NCBI RefSeq assembly: GCF_937858865.1
Contig: NZ_CALLYO010000118.1
Location: 1 to 13,825 of the forward strand
Direction of reading: 5' to 3'
Length of the DNA: 13,825 bases
DNA from: an uncultured Amaricoccus sp.
GTDB lineage: Bacteria; Pseudomonadota; Alphaproteobacteria; Rhodobacterales; Rhodobacteraceae
In this document: one piece after another, positions 6,713 through 13,668 of the stretch
How the letters are laid out: every line of letters starts with the position of its first letter
Numbering within the stretch: position 1 is the stretch's first letter
Position numbers and translations under genes: made by a program
Notes under the pieces: generated by a model
Database searches by the model: none
Told to the model about the DNA's origin: nothing
What the model saw: the letters and a program-made list of their open reading frames with translations, nothing else

Positions 6713-6734
6713 CGCTTTCCAAACAGGTTCTCAG
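6713..6734 (+). repeat. Right copy of the 22-bp imperfect direct repeat
   Basis: The sequence runs from CGCTTTCC through AAACAGG to TCTCAG and matches 2853-2874 at 18 of 22 positions in the same orientation. Its last four bases cover the ppk2 stop codon (6731-6733). It lies in the 57-base convergent gap between the glycosyltransferase and ppk2, where I found no clear terminator hairpin. An 11-base sequence starting CCGGCC at 6674-6684 is also the exact inverse of 2868-2878. Confidence 0.35.
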
Positions 6735-7576
6735 AAGACGCTCGGCACGACGTTGCGGGCCGTCCGGTCGGCGACATAGTCGTCGGGCTTCTTCTGGCGC
6801 CTGCCGAGCTTCGGCTCCTCGTACGCGACCTTCTCGTAGGGGATCGAGGCGAGAAGGTGCGTGAGGCAGTTGATGCGCGCCGCTTTCTTGTCGTTCGAAT
6901 CGACGATCCACCAGGGGGCGTGCGGCGTGTCGGTCAGGCGAAGCATCTCGTCGTAGGCGCGCGTGTAGTCCCACCAGCGGCGGTAGCTCTCGAGGTCCAT
7001 CGGCGAGAGCTTCCACTGGCGGGTGGGATCGTCGATGCGCTGGCGGAAGCGGCGCTCCTGCTCCTGCTCGCCGACGGTGAGGAAGTACTTGAGCAGCGTG
7101 ATGCCCGACTCGGTCAGGAGCGCCTCGAGGTGCGGAATCTCCTGCAGGAAACGGGTGGCGGCCTGCTCGGTGCAGAAACCCATGACCCGCTCGACGCCGG
7201 GACGATTGTACCAGGAGCGGTCGAAGATCACCACCTCGCCACCGGCCGGCAGCTGCTCGATGTAGCGCTGCATGTAGAGCTGGGTCTTCTGCCGGTCGGA
7301 CGGCGAGGGCAGCGCGACCACGCGGAACACGCGCGGCGAGACCTTCTCGGTCAGCCGCTTGATCATCCCGCCCTTGCCGGCGGCGTCCCGGCCCTCGAAG
7401 AGGATGACGATGCGCGCGCCGCTCGCCTTCACCCAGGCCTGCAGGTTGGCGATCTCGACCTGGAGGCGGGCGAGCTCGGTCTCGTAGGCCTTGTTGCGGG
7501 CCTTCCTGGCGGTGGCGGGATCGGGGGCGGGCTCGTCCGGCTTCGCGGCCTTGTCCTTCTTGCGCTTCTTGCTCAT
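6731..7576 (-). CDS. ppk2: Polyphosphate kinase 2 (class I-like)
   Basis: This 281-residue enzyme uses polyphosphate to phosphorylate nucleoside diphosphates (GDP or ADP), or runs in reverse. Walker A is GRDAAGKGG at 62-70, preceded by the strand ARIVILFE. The Walker B-like motif VVIFDRSWYNR lies at 115-125. The lid helix region TQLYMQRYIEQLP is at 98-110, and the tail has QWKLSPMDLESYRRWWDYTRAYDEML, the usual PPK2 signature, then PHAPWWIVDSNDKKAARIN. Length and the single kinase domain fit the one-domain form. The first 25 residues are Lys-rich and probably disordered. The ATG overlaps the SulP stop in ATGA, and GGGAG lies 7 bases upstream of the start. It is the last gene of the six-gene minus-strand operon. 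Whether it prefers ADP or GDP cannot be decided by eye. Coupling to an anion transporter suggests linkage between transport and polyphosphate or nucleotide balance, but that is inference. Confidence 0.95.
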   Translation of the reverse strand: MSKKRKKDKAAKPDEPAPDPATARKARNKAYETELARLQVEIANLQAWVKASGARIVILFEGRDAAGKGGMIKRLTEKVSPRVFRVVALPSPSDRQKTQLYMQRYIEQLPAGGEVVIFDRSWYNRPGVERVMGFCTEQAATRFLQEIPHLEALLTESGITLLKYFLTVGEQEQERRFRQRIDDPTRQWKLSPMDLESYRRWWDYTRAYDEMLRLTDTPHAPWWIVDSNDKKAARINCLTHLLASIPYEKVAYEEPKLGRRQKKPDDYVADRTARNVVPSVF

Positions 7577-9264
7577 GCGGTTTCTCCCGGGTTCGCCTCG
7601 AAGGCGCGCAGCGCATCGTCGAGGTCGTCGAAGATCATGTCGGCGCCGACCGCGGCGAGCAGGTCGGCGCGGTCGAGGAGGTCGCGGACCTCGGCGTTGA
7701 ACTCCGCGAAGCCGAGCCGCACGCCCCGCTCGGCGAGGTCGGCGCGGAACTCCTCGAGCATGGCGGCGGCGGTCGAGTCGGTCTGGGTGACCGCGCCCAC
7801 GTCGAGCAGGAACCAGCGCGTCTCCGCGGCCGCCGCGTCGGCGATGGCGAGGAGCCGCGCCTGGACGTGGTCGGCGTTGAAGAAGAGCAGGTCGCCCTCG
7901 ACGAGCGCGATGACGAGGCGGGGGACGGAGCGGGCCTCGGGGTGGCGGTGCAGCTTGTAGAAGCCCTCCCGGCCGGGGATGCGGCCGAGCAGCGCGTCGC
8001 GTGGGAACATCATCTTGCGGAGCAGGTAGGCGAAGGTCGCGCCGATGGCGACGATCACGCCGTTCAGCACCCCGAGCATGATCGGGGCGACGAGGGCGAT
8101 CATCGCGAAGGCGAACTCGATGCGGCTGATCCGCCAGATCGCGCGAAGCGCGGGGATGTCGATGAGCGCGAGCGCGGCCGAGATCAGGATGGCGCCGAGG
8201 GCGGGGATCGGAAGGATCGCGAGCGCCGGCTGCAGGAAGAGGACGGCGAGGACGAGCGTGGCGGCCGCGACGACGCCGGCGAGCTGGGAGTGACCGCCGA
8301 CCGAGGCGTTGATCGCGGTGCGCGAGTCCGAAGCGGTCACCGGGAAGGCGGCGAAGAGGCCGGCGGTGATGTTGGCGGCGCCGAAGCCGGTCATCTCGCG
8401 GGCGGCGTCGACCGGGTAGCCGCCGCGCTGGCCGAAGCTCCGCGCCGTGACGATGCCGGCGGCGAAGCTGACGAGGAAGATGGCGACGCCGCCGAGGAGG
8501 AGCTGGTCGAGGCCGGCGCCGCCGGTCGAGGGGAGGGAGAGCGCGGGCAGTCGCGACGGGATGTCGCCGACGGTGGCGACGCCGTGGGCGGGCAGGTCGA
8601 GAAGCGCCGAGAGGGCGACGGCGAGGAGGACGACGATGACCGGGCCGGGCACCGGCAGGCGGAGCGCGGCCGAGGCCTGCAGGACCGCGAACATCGCCGC
8701 GGCAAGCGCCAGCGAGGGCCAGTGGATGTCGACCGCCTTGTGGACGAGGTCGACGAACGGCGCGAGCAGGCCGTCGGAGACGATCGGCGCGCCGGTGACG
8801 CGCTTGAGCTGGCCGGTGATGATCGAGAGCGAGATGCCGGCGAAGAAGCCGACGAGGATCGGGCGCGAGAGGAAGGTCGAGAGCACGCCGAGCCCGAGGA
8901 GGCGGCCGCCGAGATAGAGACCGCCGACGACGAGCGCGAGCGTGGCGGCGACGGCCGGGCGGTCGGCGGCCTCGAGGCCGGGGATCGCCGCGAGGACGGC
9001 GGCCATGACGGTGATCGTCGCGGCATCCGGCCCGACGATCAGCTGGCGCGAGGGGCCGAAGACGGCGTAGGCGGCGAGGGGGGCGATCGAGGCGTAGAGG
9101 CCGGTTTCGGGCGGCAGGCCGGCGATCGCCGGGTAGGCGATCGCGGTGGGCAGGCCCACGGCGGCGATGGCGAGGCCGGCGGCGACGTCGCCCCTGATCC
9201 ACGCCGGCCGGTAGCCGGCGAGGCTCGCCAGCACCGGCCGCGTCGAAGGGGCGCCGCGGGGCAT
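7573..9264 (-). CDS. SulP family inorganic anion transporter with C-terminal STAS domain
   Basis: This 563-residue inner-membrane protein has the SulP layout. A membrane domain covers about 20-420 with 12-14 helices; it starts with RGDVAAGLAIAAVGLPTAIAYPAIAGLPPETGLYAS and contains the family motif VGPDAATITVMAA near 77-89, as well as SFGQRGGYPVDAAREMTGFGAANITAG, FPVTASDSRTAINASVGG and ISRIEFAFAMIALV. A cytoplasmic STAS domain covers about 445-555 with LVEGDLLFFNAD, LLDVGAVTQTDSTAAAMLEEF and GFAEFNAEVRDLL; the D-S-T at the regulatory site is kept. Members move sulfate, bicarbonate, or dicarboxylates; which applies here cannot be read from sequence. The ATG shares one base with the HlyD stop (TGATG), and its own stop overlaps the ppk2 start. 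No strong ribosome site precedes it, so it probably depends on coupling with the upstream gene. No carbonic anhydrase or sulfur-assimilation gene is adjacent. Confidence 0.93.
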   Translation of the reverse strand: MPRGAPSTRPVLASLAGYRPAWIRGDVAAGLAIAAVGLPTAIAYPAIAGLPPETGLYASIAPLAAYAVFGPSRQLIVGPDAATITVMAAVLAAIPGLEAADRPAVAATLALVVGGLYLGGRLLGLGVLSTFLSRPILVGFFAGISLSIITGQLKRVTGAPIVSDGLLAPFVDLVHKAVDIHWPSLALAAAMFAVLQASAALRLPVPGPVIVVLLAVALSALLDLPAHGVATVGDIPSRLPALSLPSTGGAGLDQLLLGGVAIFLVSFAAGIVTARSFGQRGGYPVDAAREMTGFGAANITAGLFAAFPVTASDSRTAINASVGGHSQLAGVVAAATLVLAVLFLQPALAILPIPALGAILISAALALIDIPALRAIWRISRIEFAFAMIALVAPIMLGVLNGVIVAIGATFAYLLRKMMFPRDALLGRIPGREGFYKLHRHPEARSVPRLVIALVEGDLLFFNADHVQARLLAIADAAAAETRWFLLDVGAVTQTDSTAAAMLEEFRADLAERGVRLGFAEFNAEVRDLLDRADLLAAVGADMIFDDLDDALRAFEANPGETA

Positions 9265-10496
9265 CAGTGGCCGCCGGAAAGGACGAGGGTCCGCACCGGC
9301 AGGACGAGCGCCTGGAGCCGCAGGAGCGCGGCGTGGACGAGGCCGGTCGCGTCGATCGCGTGCAGCACGAAGGCGCGGAAGGTGCCGATCTCGGGGTCCT
9401 GCAGGGCGTCGTGGTTGGAGGTATAGGCGTTGGCGATGCAGGAGGAGCCCTGCGGCAGGCGGTCGAGGGCGCCCTCGAACAGCGGCTCCATGATCGCGGT
9501 GATCGTGCCGGGGCGGGCGAAGGCGGAGATGTCCTGCAGCTGGTCGGTCGGGCGGATCTGGCCCGAGGCGATCACGTCCTGCACGTCGGTGACGACGACG
9601 GGGATGACGGTGAAGGGGATCGCCGGGCAGGTGACCTCGCCGACCATGCCGATCCTGATGATCTGCGATTCGATCTGGCCGAAGCCGGCGGCGAGGCCGG
9701 TGACGGCGCGGTCGGGCACCAGGATGCCGGCCGGGCGCAGGAGCGGATTGACGATGTCGCCGGGGCGGAGCGCGAACTGCTGCACGATGCCGGAGGTGCC
9801 GGCGACGACGAGGGCCTTGGAGAGCGCCACCTCGGCCTCGAAGAGCGCCGCCTCGGCGCTGGCCTTCTCGGCCGGCAGCGCGAAGTCGATCTGGCTCTGG
9901 ACGGCGGCCTTGCCGGCGACGGCGGCGTCGACCGCGCCCTGCGCGGTGTCGACGGCGACCTGGGCGCGGTCGACCTCGCGCCGGGCGATGGCGTCCGGGT
10001 TGCGGCGCATGAGCTCGGCGCGGGTCTCGTACTCGTCCTGAGCCTGGGTGAGCGAGCCGCGGGCCTGCACGATGCGGCCCTCGGCCTCGGCGAGCTGAGA
10101 CTGCGCCACGACCATCGTGGCCTCGACCTCGGCGATCCGGCGCTTCGCGGTCTCGACCGCCGCCTCGTCCTCGGTGGTATCGAGGCGGAAGAGTGGCTGC
10201 CCCTCGGTGACGTGCTGGTTGATGTCGACGAAGGTCTCGGCGACCCGGCCGTTGGTCTCGGGCAGGATGGTGACGGTGCGGAAGACCGAGACCGCGCTCG
10301 AGGTCGAGGGGTGGAAGTAGAAGATGGTGGTGATGAGCGAGATGGTCAGGATCACGCAGAGGGTGATGCCCCAGCGCAGCTCGTACCAGACCGAGAAGAG
10401 GGTGATCTCGTGGCCGAGCCGCTTGCCCTGCCAGTAGCGGCGGTAGAGGAAGTCGGGCAGGACGGTGACGGCGGAGCAGAGCAGGAGCTCGAGCAT
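9264..10496 (-). CDS. HlyD/EmrA-type membrane fusion protein
   Basis: This 410-residue protein is a periplasmic adaptor. After a short cytoplasmic segment (YRRYWQGKRLGHE) one membrane helix spans about 43-62. A first half-lipoyl strand set follows (RTVTILPETNGRVAETFVDINQHVTEGQPLFRLDTTE, about 73-109), then a long Ala/Glu/Gln-rich coiled-coil hairpin (about 110-235), the second half-lipoyl (ALVVAGTSGIVQQFALRPGDIVNP) and a beta-barrel region (about 270-370) with YTSNH. The ATG at 10496 was chosen since AAGGAGG lies 6 bases before it and the extension upstream is only Arg/Pro-rich. Such adaptors work with an inner-membrane pump and an outer-membrane channel; neither ABC, MFS, RND nor TolC is encoded here. 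It follows a small membrane protein with a 1-base gap. That pairing resembles the YibI-YibH and YiaW-YiaV pairs of enterics. Its true pump partner is unclear. Confidence 0.9.
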   Translation of the reverse strand: MLELLLCSAVTVLPDFLYRRYWQGKRLGHEITLFSVWYELRWGITLCVILTISLITTIFYFHPSTSSAVSVFRTVTILPETNGRVAETFVDINQHVTEGQPLFRLDTTEDEAAVETAKRRIAEVEATMVVAQSQLAEAEGRIVQARGSLTQAQDEYETRAELMRRNPDAIARREVDRAQVAVDTAQGAVDAAVAGKAAVQSQIDFALPAEKASAEAALFEAEVALSKALVVAGTSGIVQQFALRPGDIVNPLLRPAGILVPDRAVTGLAAGFGQIESQIIRIGMVGEVTCPAIPFTVIPVVVTDVQDVIASGQIRPTDQLQDISAFARPGTITAIMEPLFEGALDRLPQGSSCIANAYTSNHDALQDPEIGTFRAFVLHAIDATGLVHAALLRLQALVLPVRTLVLSGGH

Positions 10497-10497
10497 C

Positions 10498-10965
10498 TCA
10501 GGCCTCCTTCTCCGGCGTCGGGGCGGGAGGCGGCGCCGGCGCCGGTCCGGGCGGGTTGTCGCGCGACGGGTCGTTGGAGAGGAGGTCGTCCCATTGCGAG
10601 ACGTCGGGGCCATGCCGGTCGCGGCCGGAGAGCTTCTCGAGCGACAGCGCGATCGAGTTCATCGGCGTGGAGAAGTTCGGCAGCTCGACGAGGGCGAGCA
10701 GCAGCGCGGCGATCCAGAAGATGTTGTTGTGGGTGAAGAGGGCGAGGAGCGCGAGCACGGCGACGAACTGGTACTGCACCTTGCTGGTGCGGTGCGCCAT
10801 GTGCTCGGGCAGCGCGTGGAGCTTCAGGTAGACGAGGCCGACCGAGATGACGGCGACGATGAGGAAGACCGCCATCACCGTCATCAGCCAGTCGGACTGG
10901 CCGGGGCCGGTGACGAAGGACGGCAGGTGGTGCGGCGCCGCGGGGTTCATCGCGGGGTGATCCAT
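10498..10965 (-). CDS. Small uncharacterised membrane protein, DUF3302-like layout, partner of the HlyD-type gene
   Basis: This 155-residue protein starts with a polar segment rich in His and Pro (about 1-25), has a first helix DWLMTVMAVFLIVAVISVGLVYLKL region near 25-49, then LHALPEHMAHR, and one or two further hydrophobic segments near 65-92 (FVAVLALLALFTH, NNIFWIAALLLALVELP). The C-terminal 50 residues are hydrophilic and end in a Pro/Ala-rich tail (PGPAPAPPPAPTPEKEA). From memory the LHxLPxxxAHR stretch plus ALFTHNNxFWI resembles DUF3302 proteins such as YibI and YiaW, which also sit next to a HlyD-like gene; this was not tested. The ATG shares one base with the stop of the AI-2E permease gene (TGATG), with GGAG 7 bases upstream. 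Likely role: membrane partner or stabiliser of the HlyD-type adaptor. No enzymatic motif visible. Confidence 0.78.
   Translation of the reverse strand: MDHPAMNPAAPHHLPSFVTGPGQSDWLMTVMAVFLIVAVISVGLVYLKLHALPEHMAHRTSKVQYQFVAVLALLALFTHNNIFWIAALLLALVELPNFSTPMNSIALSLEKLSGRDRHGPDVSQWDDLLSNDPSRDNPPGPAPAPPPAPTPEKEA
10503..10509 (-). promoter_or_regulatory. Strong ribosome binding site of the HlyD-type gene, inside the upstream coding region
   Basis: On the minus strand AAGGAGG stands 6 bases before the ATG at 10496 and lies within the last codons of the small membrane protein gene. It selects this start over the upstream in-frame extension and suggests strong independent expression of the adaptor. 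Confidence 0.7.
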
Positions 10966-12062
10966 CAGGCGGCTCCGGATTCGGGCGGTTCGGGGGGGAC
11001 GGCGCCGAGACGCGTCCAGGCGACGACGAGCTCGTAGAAGACCGAGAGCACGACGGGGCCGAGAAAGAGGCCGACGAGGCCGTGTGTCAAGGTGCCGCCG
11101 ATCACGCCGGTCAGGATGACGAGCATCGGTGTCGTCAGGCCGCGGGCCATCAGGATCGGCTTCAGCACGTTGTCGATCAGGCTGACCGGCACGAGCAGCA
11201 GGGTCAGGACGAGCGAGAAGGTGGTGTCCTGGGTCGTCCAGATCCAGATCAGCACCGGCAGAAGGATGGGGGCGGGCCCGATCTGGACGATGCAGAGCAG
11301 GAGGACGAGGAAGGCGACCAGGCCGGCGCCGGGGATGCCGGCGGCGTAGAGGATCACGCCGGCGAGGAGCGCCTGCAGGAGGGCGACGCCGATGACGCCG
11401 CGCGAGACGTTGCGGATCGTGGCGCCGGCGAGGTCGACGAAATGCGCGCCGCGCGGCTGGACGAGCCGGCTGGCGAAGGCGCGGGCGCCGGCGGCGAGGC
11501 GGGGACCGGGGAGGAAGAGGAAGCCCGCGATGACGACGGAGGCGACGAACTTCAGGACGTCGAGGCCGATTTCGGCGATCTTGCCGAGCACGGTACCGCC
11601 GGTGGGCAGGATTTCCGGGCCATACCGCCGCACGGCGTCGTCGAGGTTGCTGGCGGCGAGGGCCCAGGCCTCGTCGAGATCCTTGCCGACGACGGGCCAC
11701 TCGTCGAGGGCCGCGGGCGGCGGCGGTATCTTGAGCGTGCCCGAGTTCAGGCCGGAGGCGAGCCACTGGATCGACTCGGCGAGGCTGGTGGCGAGGATGC
11801 TGACCGGGCCGAGCACGGTCGCGAGCGAGAGGAGGGTGAGCAGGAAGGCGGCGAGGCGTGGGCGGTCCCCGAGCTGGCGGGCGAGCCAAGCATAGACCGG
11901 GTAGAGCGCGACCGCGAGCAGGATCGCCCAGATCAGGATCGGCACGAAGGGGCGCACCAGCTCCAGCGACCACCAGGCGAAGAGGCCGAGGAAGGCGAGG
12001 CGGACGACGAAGTCGGTGGCGCTCGCTTCGAGCCGCTCTTTGCGAAGATGGGGAGCACGCAT
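10965..12062 (-). CDS. AI-2E family transporter (UPF0118/PerM-like)
   Basis: This 365-residue membrane permease has the AI-2E family layout. Two to three helices at the start (FVVRLAFLGLFAWWSLELVRPFVPILIWAILLAVALYPVY, about 18-57) precede a helix near 70-95. An amphipathic periplasmic or cytosolic stretch (about 95-170) follows, then a helix-rich C-terminal half with GVALLQALLAGVILYAAGIPGAGLVAFLVLLLCIVQIGP, DNVLKPILMARGLTTPMLVILTGVIGGTLTHGLVGLFLGPVVLSV. The DNVLKP and GLVGLFLGPV motifs near the end are strong family marks. Members export autoinducer-2 or act as Na+/H+ antiporters; most have no assigned substrate, so the name says little about function. The ATG at 12062 is preceded by AAGGG and lies 10 bases after the TPR gene stop, so the two are probably one transcript. 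It overlaps the next gene by one base. The product should sit in the inner membrane with the proteins that follow. Confidence 0.93.
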   Translation of the reverse strand: MRAPHLRKERLEASATDFVVRLAFLGLFAWWSLELVRPFVPILIWAILLAVALYPVYAWLARQLGDRPRLAAFLLTLLSLATVLGPVSILATSLAESIQWLASGLNSGTLKIPPPPAALDEWPVVGKDLDEAWALAASNLDDAVRRYGPEILPTGGTVLGKIAEIGLDVLKFVASVVIAGFLFLPGPRLAAGARAFASRLVQPRGAHFVDLAGATIRNVSRGVIGVALLQALLAGVILYAAGIPGAGLVAFLVLLLCIVQIGPAPILLPVLIWIWTTQDTTFSLVLTLLLVPVSLIDNVLKPILMARGLTTPMLVILTGVIGGTLTHGLVGLFLGPVVLSVFYELVVAWTRLGAVPPEPPESGAA

Positions 12063-12072
12063 TCTGACGCCC

Positions 12073-13668
12073 TTACGAGGATTTGTCCGGCGCCGTGACC
12101 GCGAGGCCGGCCCTGGCGAGCGCGGCGACGATCAGGGGCACGAGATCCGGTGCGAGGTGGCGGTTCTCGAGGTCGGCGACGACCTGGGCGCCGTAGTCGG
12201 GATCGAGGGCGCGGATGGCCGAGACGGCGTCGGACGCCTCGTCGTCGCGCCCGAGTTCGGCCGCGGCCGCCGCGACCGCGACATGGCCGTAGAGGATCCG
12301 CGGCGCAGTGATCCGGCGCGCCTCGGCCAGCGCCTCGGCGAAGCGGCCGTGGGCGAAGTGGTAGAGGAAGAGGCCGATGCGATAGGTGCCGGGCTGGCCC
12401 GGGTTGCTGGCGTAGGATTCCTCGATCAGCGGCACGGCCTCGTCCCAGCGGCCGAGCATCGCGTAGCGCTGGCCGAGGTCGGCGAGGATCGTCGTGTCGT
12501 TCGGGTTGAGCCTCCGGCCGGCCTCGAGGGCCTCGAGACCGGCCGCCGCATTGCCGGCGAACCAGCGCGCCAGGCCGAGCGCGTAGCGCGCCCAGCTCGA
12601 GCTCGGGGCGAGCTCGACCGCGCGGATGGCGAGCGCGAGCGCCCGGTCCCGCGGGTCCGGGTCGGGCGCGCCGATCGGGTGACGGAAGCGGTAGGCGTTG
12701 GAATAGACGAGCGACAGGCAGGCCAGCGCCTCGGCATAGTGGGGCTCGGCGGCCACGGCGTGCTCGAGCCCGACGCGAACGGCCTCGATCATCGCCTGGT
12801 CGAAGGTGCGCCAGTAGGCGTAGAAGAGGAGCACGGCGGCGTAGCTCCCGAGCAGCTCGGGCGCCTGTCCGTCGGCGTCGCGCGCGCGATCGGACTGAAT
12901 CGCGCCGTAGGGTTGCGCCAGGGCCCGCGCGACGCGGTTCGCCACCTCGTTGCGCAGCGCGATGATTTCCGACGGCTTCAGCTGCCGCTCGAAGGTCTCG
13001 GCCCAGACGGCGCGGCCGCTCGCCGCCTCGACGAGCAGGACGTCGACCTGGAAGCGGTCCGGCTGCAGCGAGGTCTGGCCGGTGACGAGGTAGTCGGCGG
13101 CGAGCTCCCGCCGGGCGGCGCCGGGGTCGATGTCGGCCGGAGGGCGCAGCGCGGTCTCGGCCCCGAAGACGCGCAGGCCGGTGAAGCGGGTCAGCGCGAT
13201 GATCAGCGAGCGGGTGAAGCCACGGGTGAAGGTCGGGAAGGACGACTGGTCGCCCTCCGCCTCGAAGGCCGTCACCAGCACGCGGGGCGGACCGGCAGAT
13301 GCGTGCGGGAGTGCCGCCGACTCCGCAGCCGTGAAGGCCGGCGCGTAGCCGCCGCGGGGGATGTCGATGCGCAGGGGGCTCGTCCGGCCGTCGGTCAGAT
13401 AGTAGCGCTCGAGCGACCGGCGGAGCCGTCCCGCCTCGATGCGGACGATCGAGTCGAGCTGCGGGTCGAACTTCGGGTCGCGCCCGAAGACCTCTGTGGC
13501 GATCGTGTAGGCCTTGATGCGCTCGCTCCGCCCGGCGAGGGCCTCCTCGACGACGTAGCTCAGGAACTGCCGGTTGCGCTCGCTGGCGTCGAAATGCGGG
13601 GATCCGAGAATGCGAGCGACTTCCGCCCGGACAGCCTGGGTCGAAACCGCCTGCTCCTCCCGCACCAT
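12073..13668 (-). CDS. TPR protein with N-terminal DNA-binding-like domain and TolB-like domain
   Basis: This 531-residue protein has three parts. Residues 13-112 carry ILGSPHFDASERNRQFLSYVV, IKAYTIATEVFGRDPKFDPQ, DSIVRIEAGRLRRSLERYY and LRIDIPRGGYAPAF, a conserved N-terminal module of many cyclase- or TPR-type proteins in Alphaproteobacteria and Acidobacteria; its charged helix IEAGRLRRSLERYY suggests a winged-helix-like DNA-binding fold. Residues about 125-250 form a TolB-N-like alpha/beta domain (VLVTAFEAEGD, DYLVTGQTSLQPDRFQVDVLLVEAASGRAVWAETFER). From about 270 to 520 come TPR-like helical repeats. Adenylate-cyclase forms of this architecture have a cyclase domain at the N-terminus; here none is seen. 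I set the start at the ATG of 13668, since the frame continues to a GTG at 13746 with a Gly/Pro-rich stretch lacking family similarity; a GGAGCAGGA lies about 12 bases upstream, a bit far. As the first gene of the transporter-ppk2 operon it may regulate it; that is inference. No signal peptide or membrane helix. Confidence 0.82.
   Translation of the reverse strand: MVREEQAVSTQAVRAEVARILGSPHFDASERNRQFLSYVVEEALAGRSERIKAYTIATEVFGRDPKFDPQLDSIVRIEAGRLRRSLERYYLTDGRTSPLRIDIPRGGYAPAFTAAESAALPHASAGPPRVLVTAFEAEGDQSSFPTFTRGFTRSLIIALTRFTGLRVFGAETALRPPADIDPGAARRELAADYLVTGQTSLQPDRFQVDVLLVEAASGRAVWAETFERQLKPSEIIALRNEVANRVARALAQPYGAIQSDRARDADGQAPELLGSYAAVLLFYAYWRTFDQAMIEAVRVGLEHAVAAEPHYAEALACLSLVYSNAYRFRHPIGAPDPDPRDRALALAIRAVELAPSSSWARYALGLARWFAGNAAAGLEALEAGRRLNPNDTTILADLGQRYAMLGRWDEAVPLIEESYASNPGQPGTYRIGLFLYHFAHGRFAEALAEARRITAPRILYGHVAVAAAAAELGRDDEASDAVSAIRALDPDYGAQVVADLENRHLAPDLVPLIVAALARAGLAVTAPDKSS

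Noticed and set aside
6674..6730. Bidirectional terminator between the glycosyltransferase and ppk2
   Set aside because: Only a 4-bp stem (GGCA/TGCC) is visible, without a T-run; not enough to call.
7867..9426. Long plus-strand open frame opposite the SulP gene (about 519 codons)
   Set aside because: Its product is a low-complexity run of Asp, Glu, Gly and Arg, and the minus strand encodes a full SulP transporter with all family motifs.
10503..10560. GC-rich Pro/Ala repeat in the tail of the small membrane protein as a tandem repeat
   Set aside because: It is a short Pro/Ala-rich linker with imperfect units, common in GC-rich genes, and not a true tandem array.
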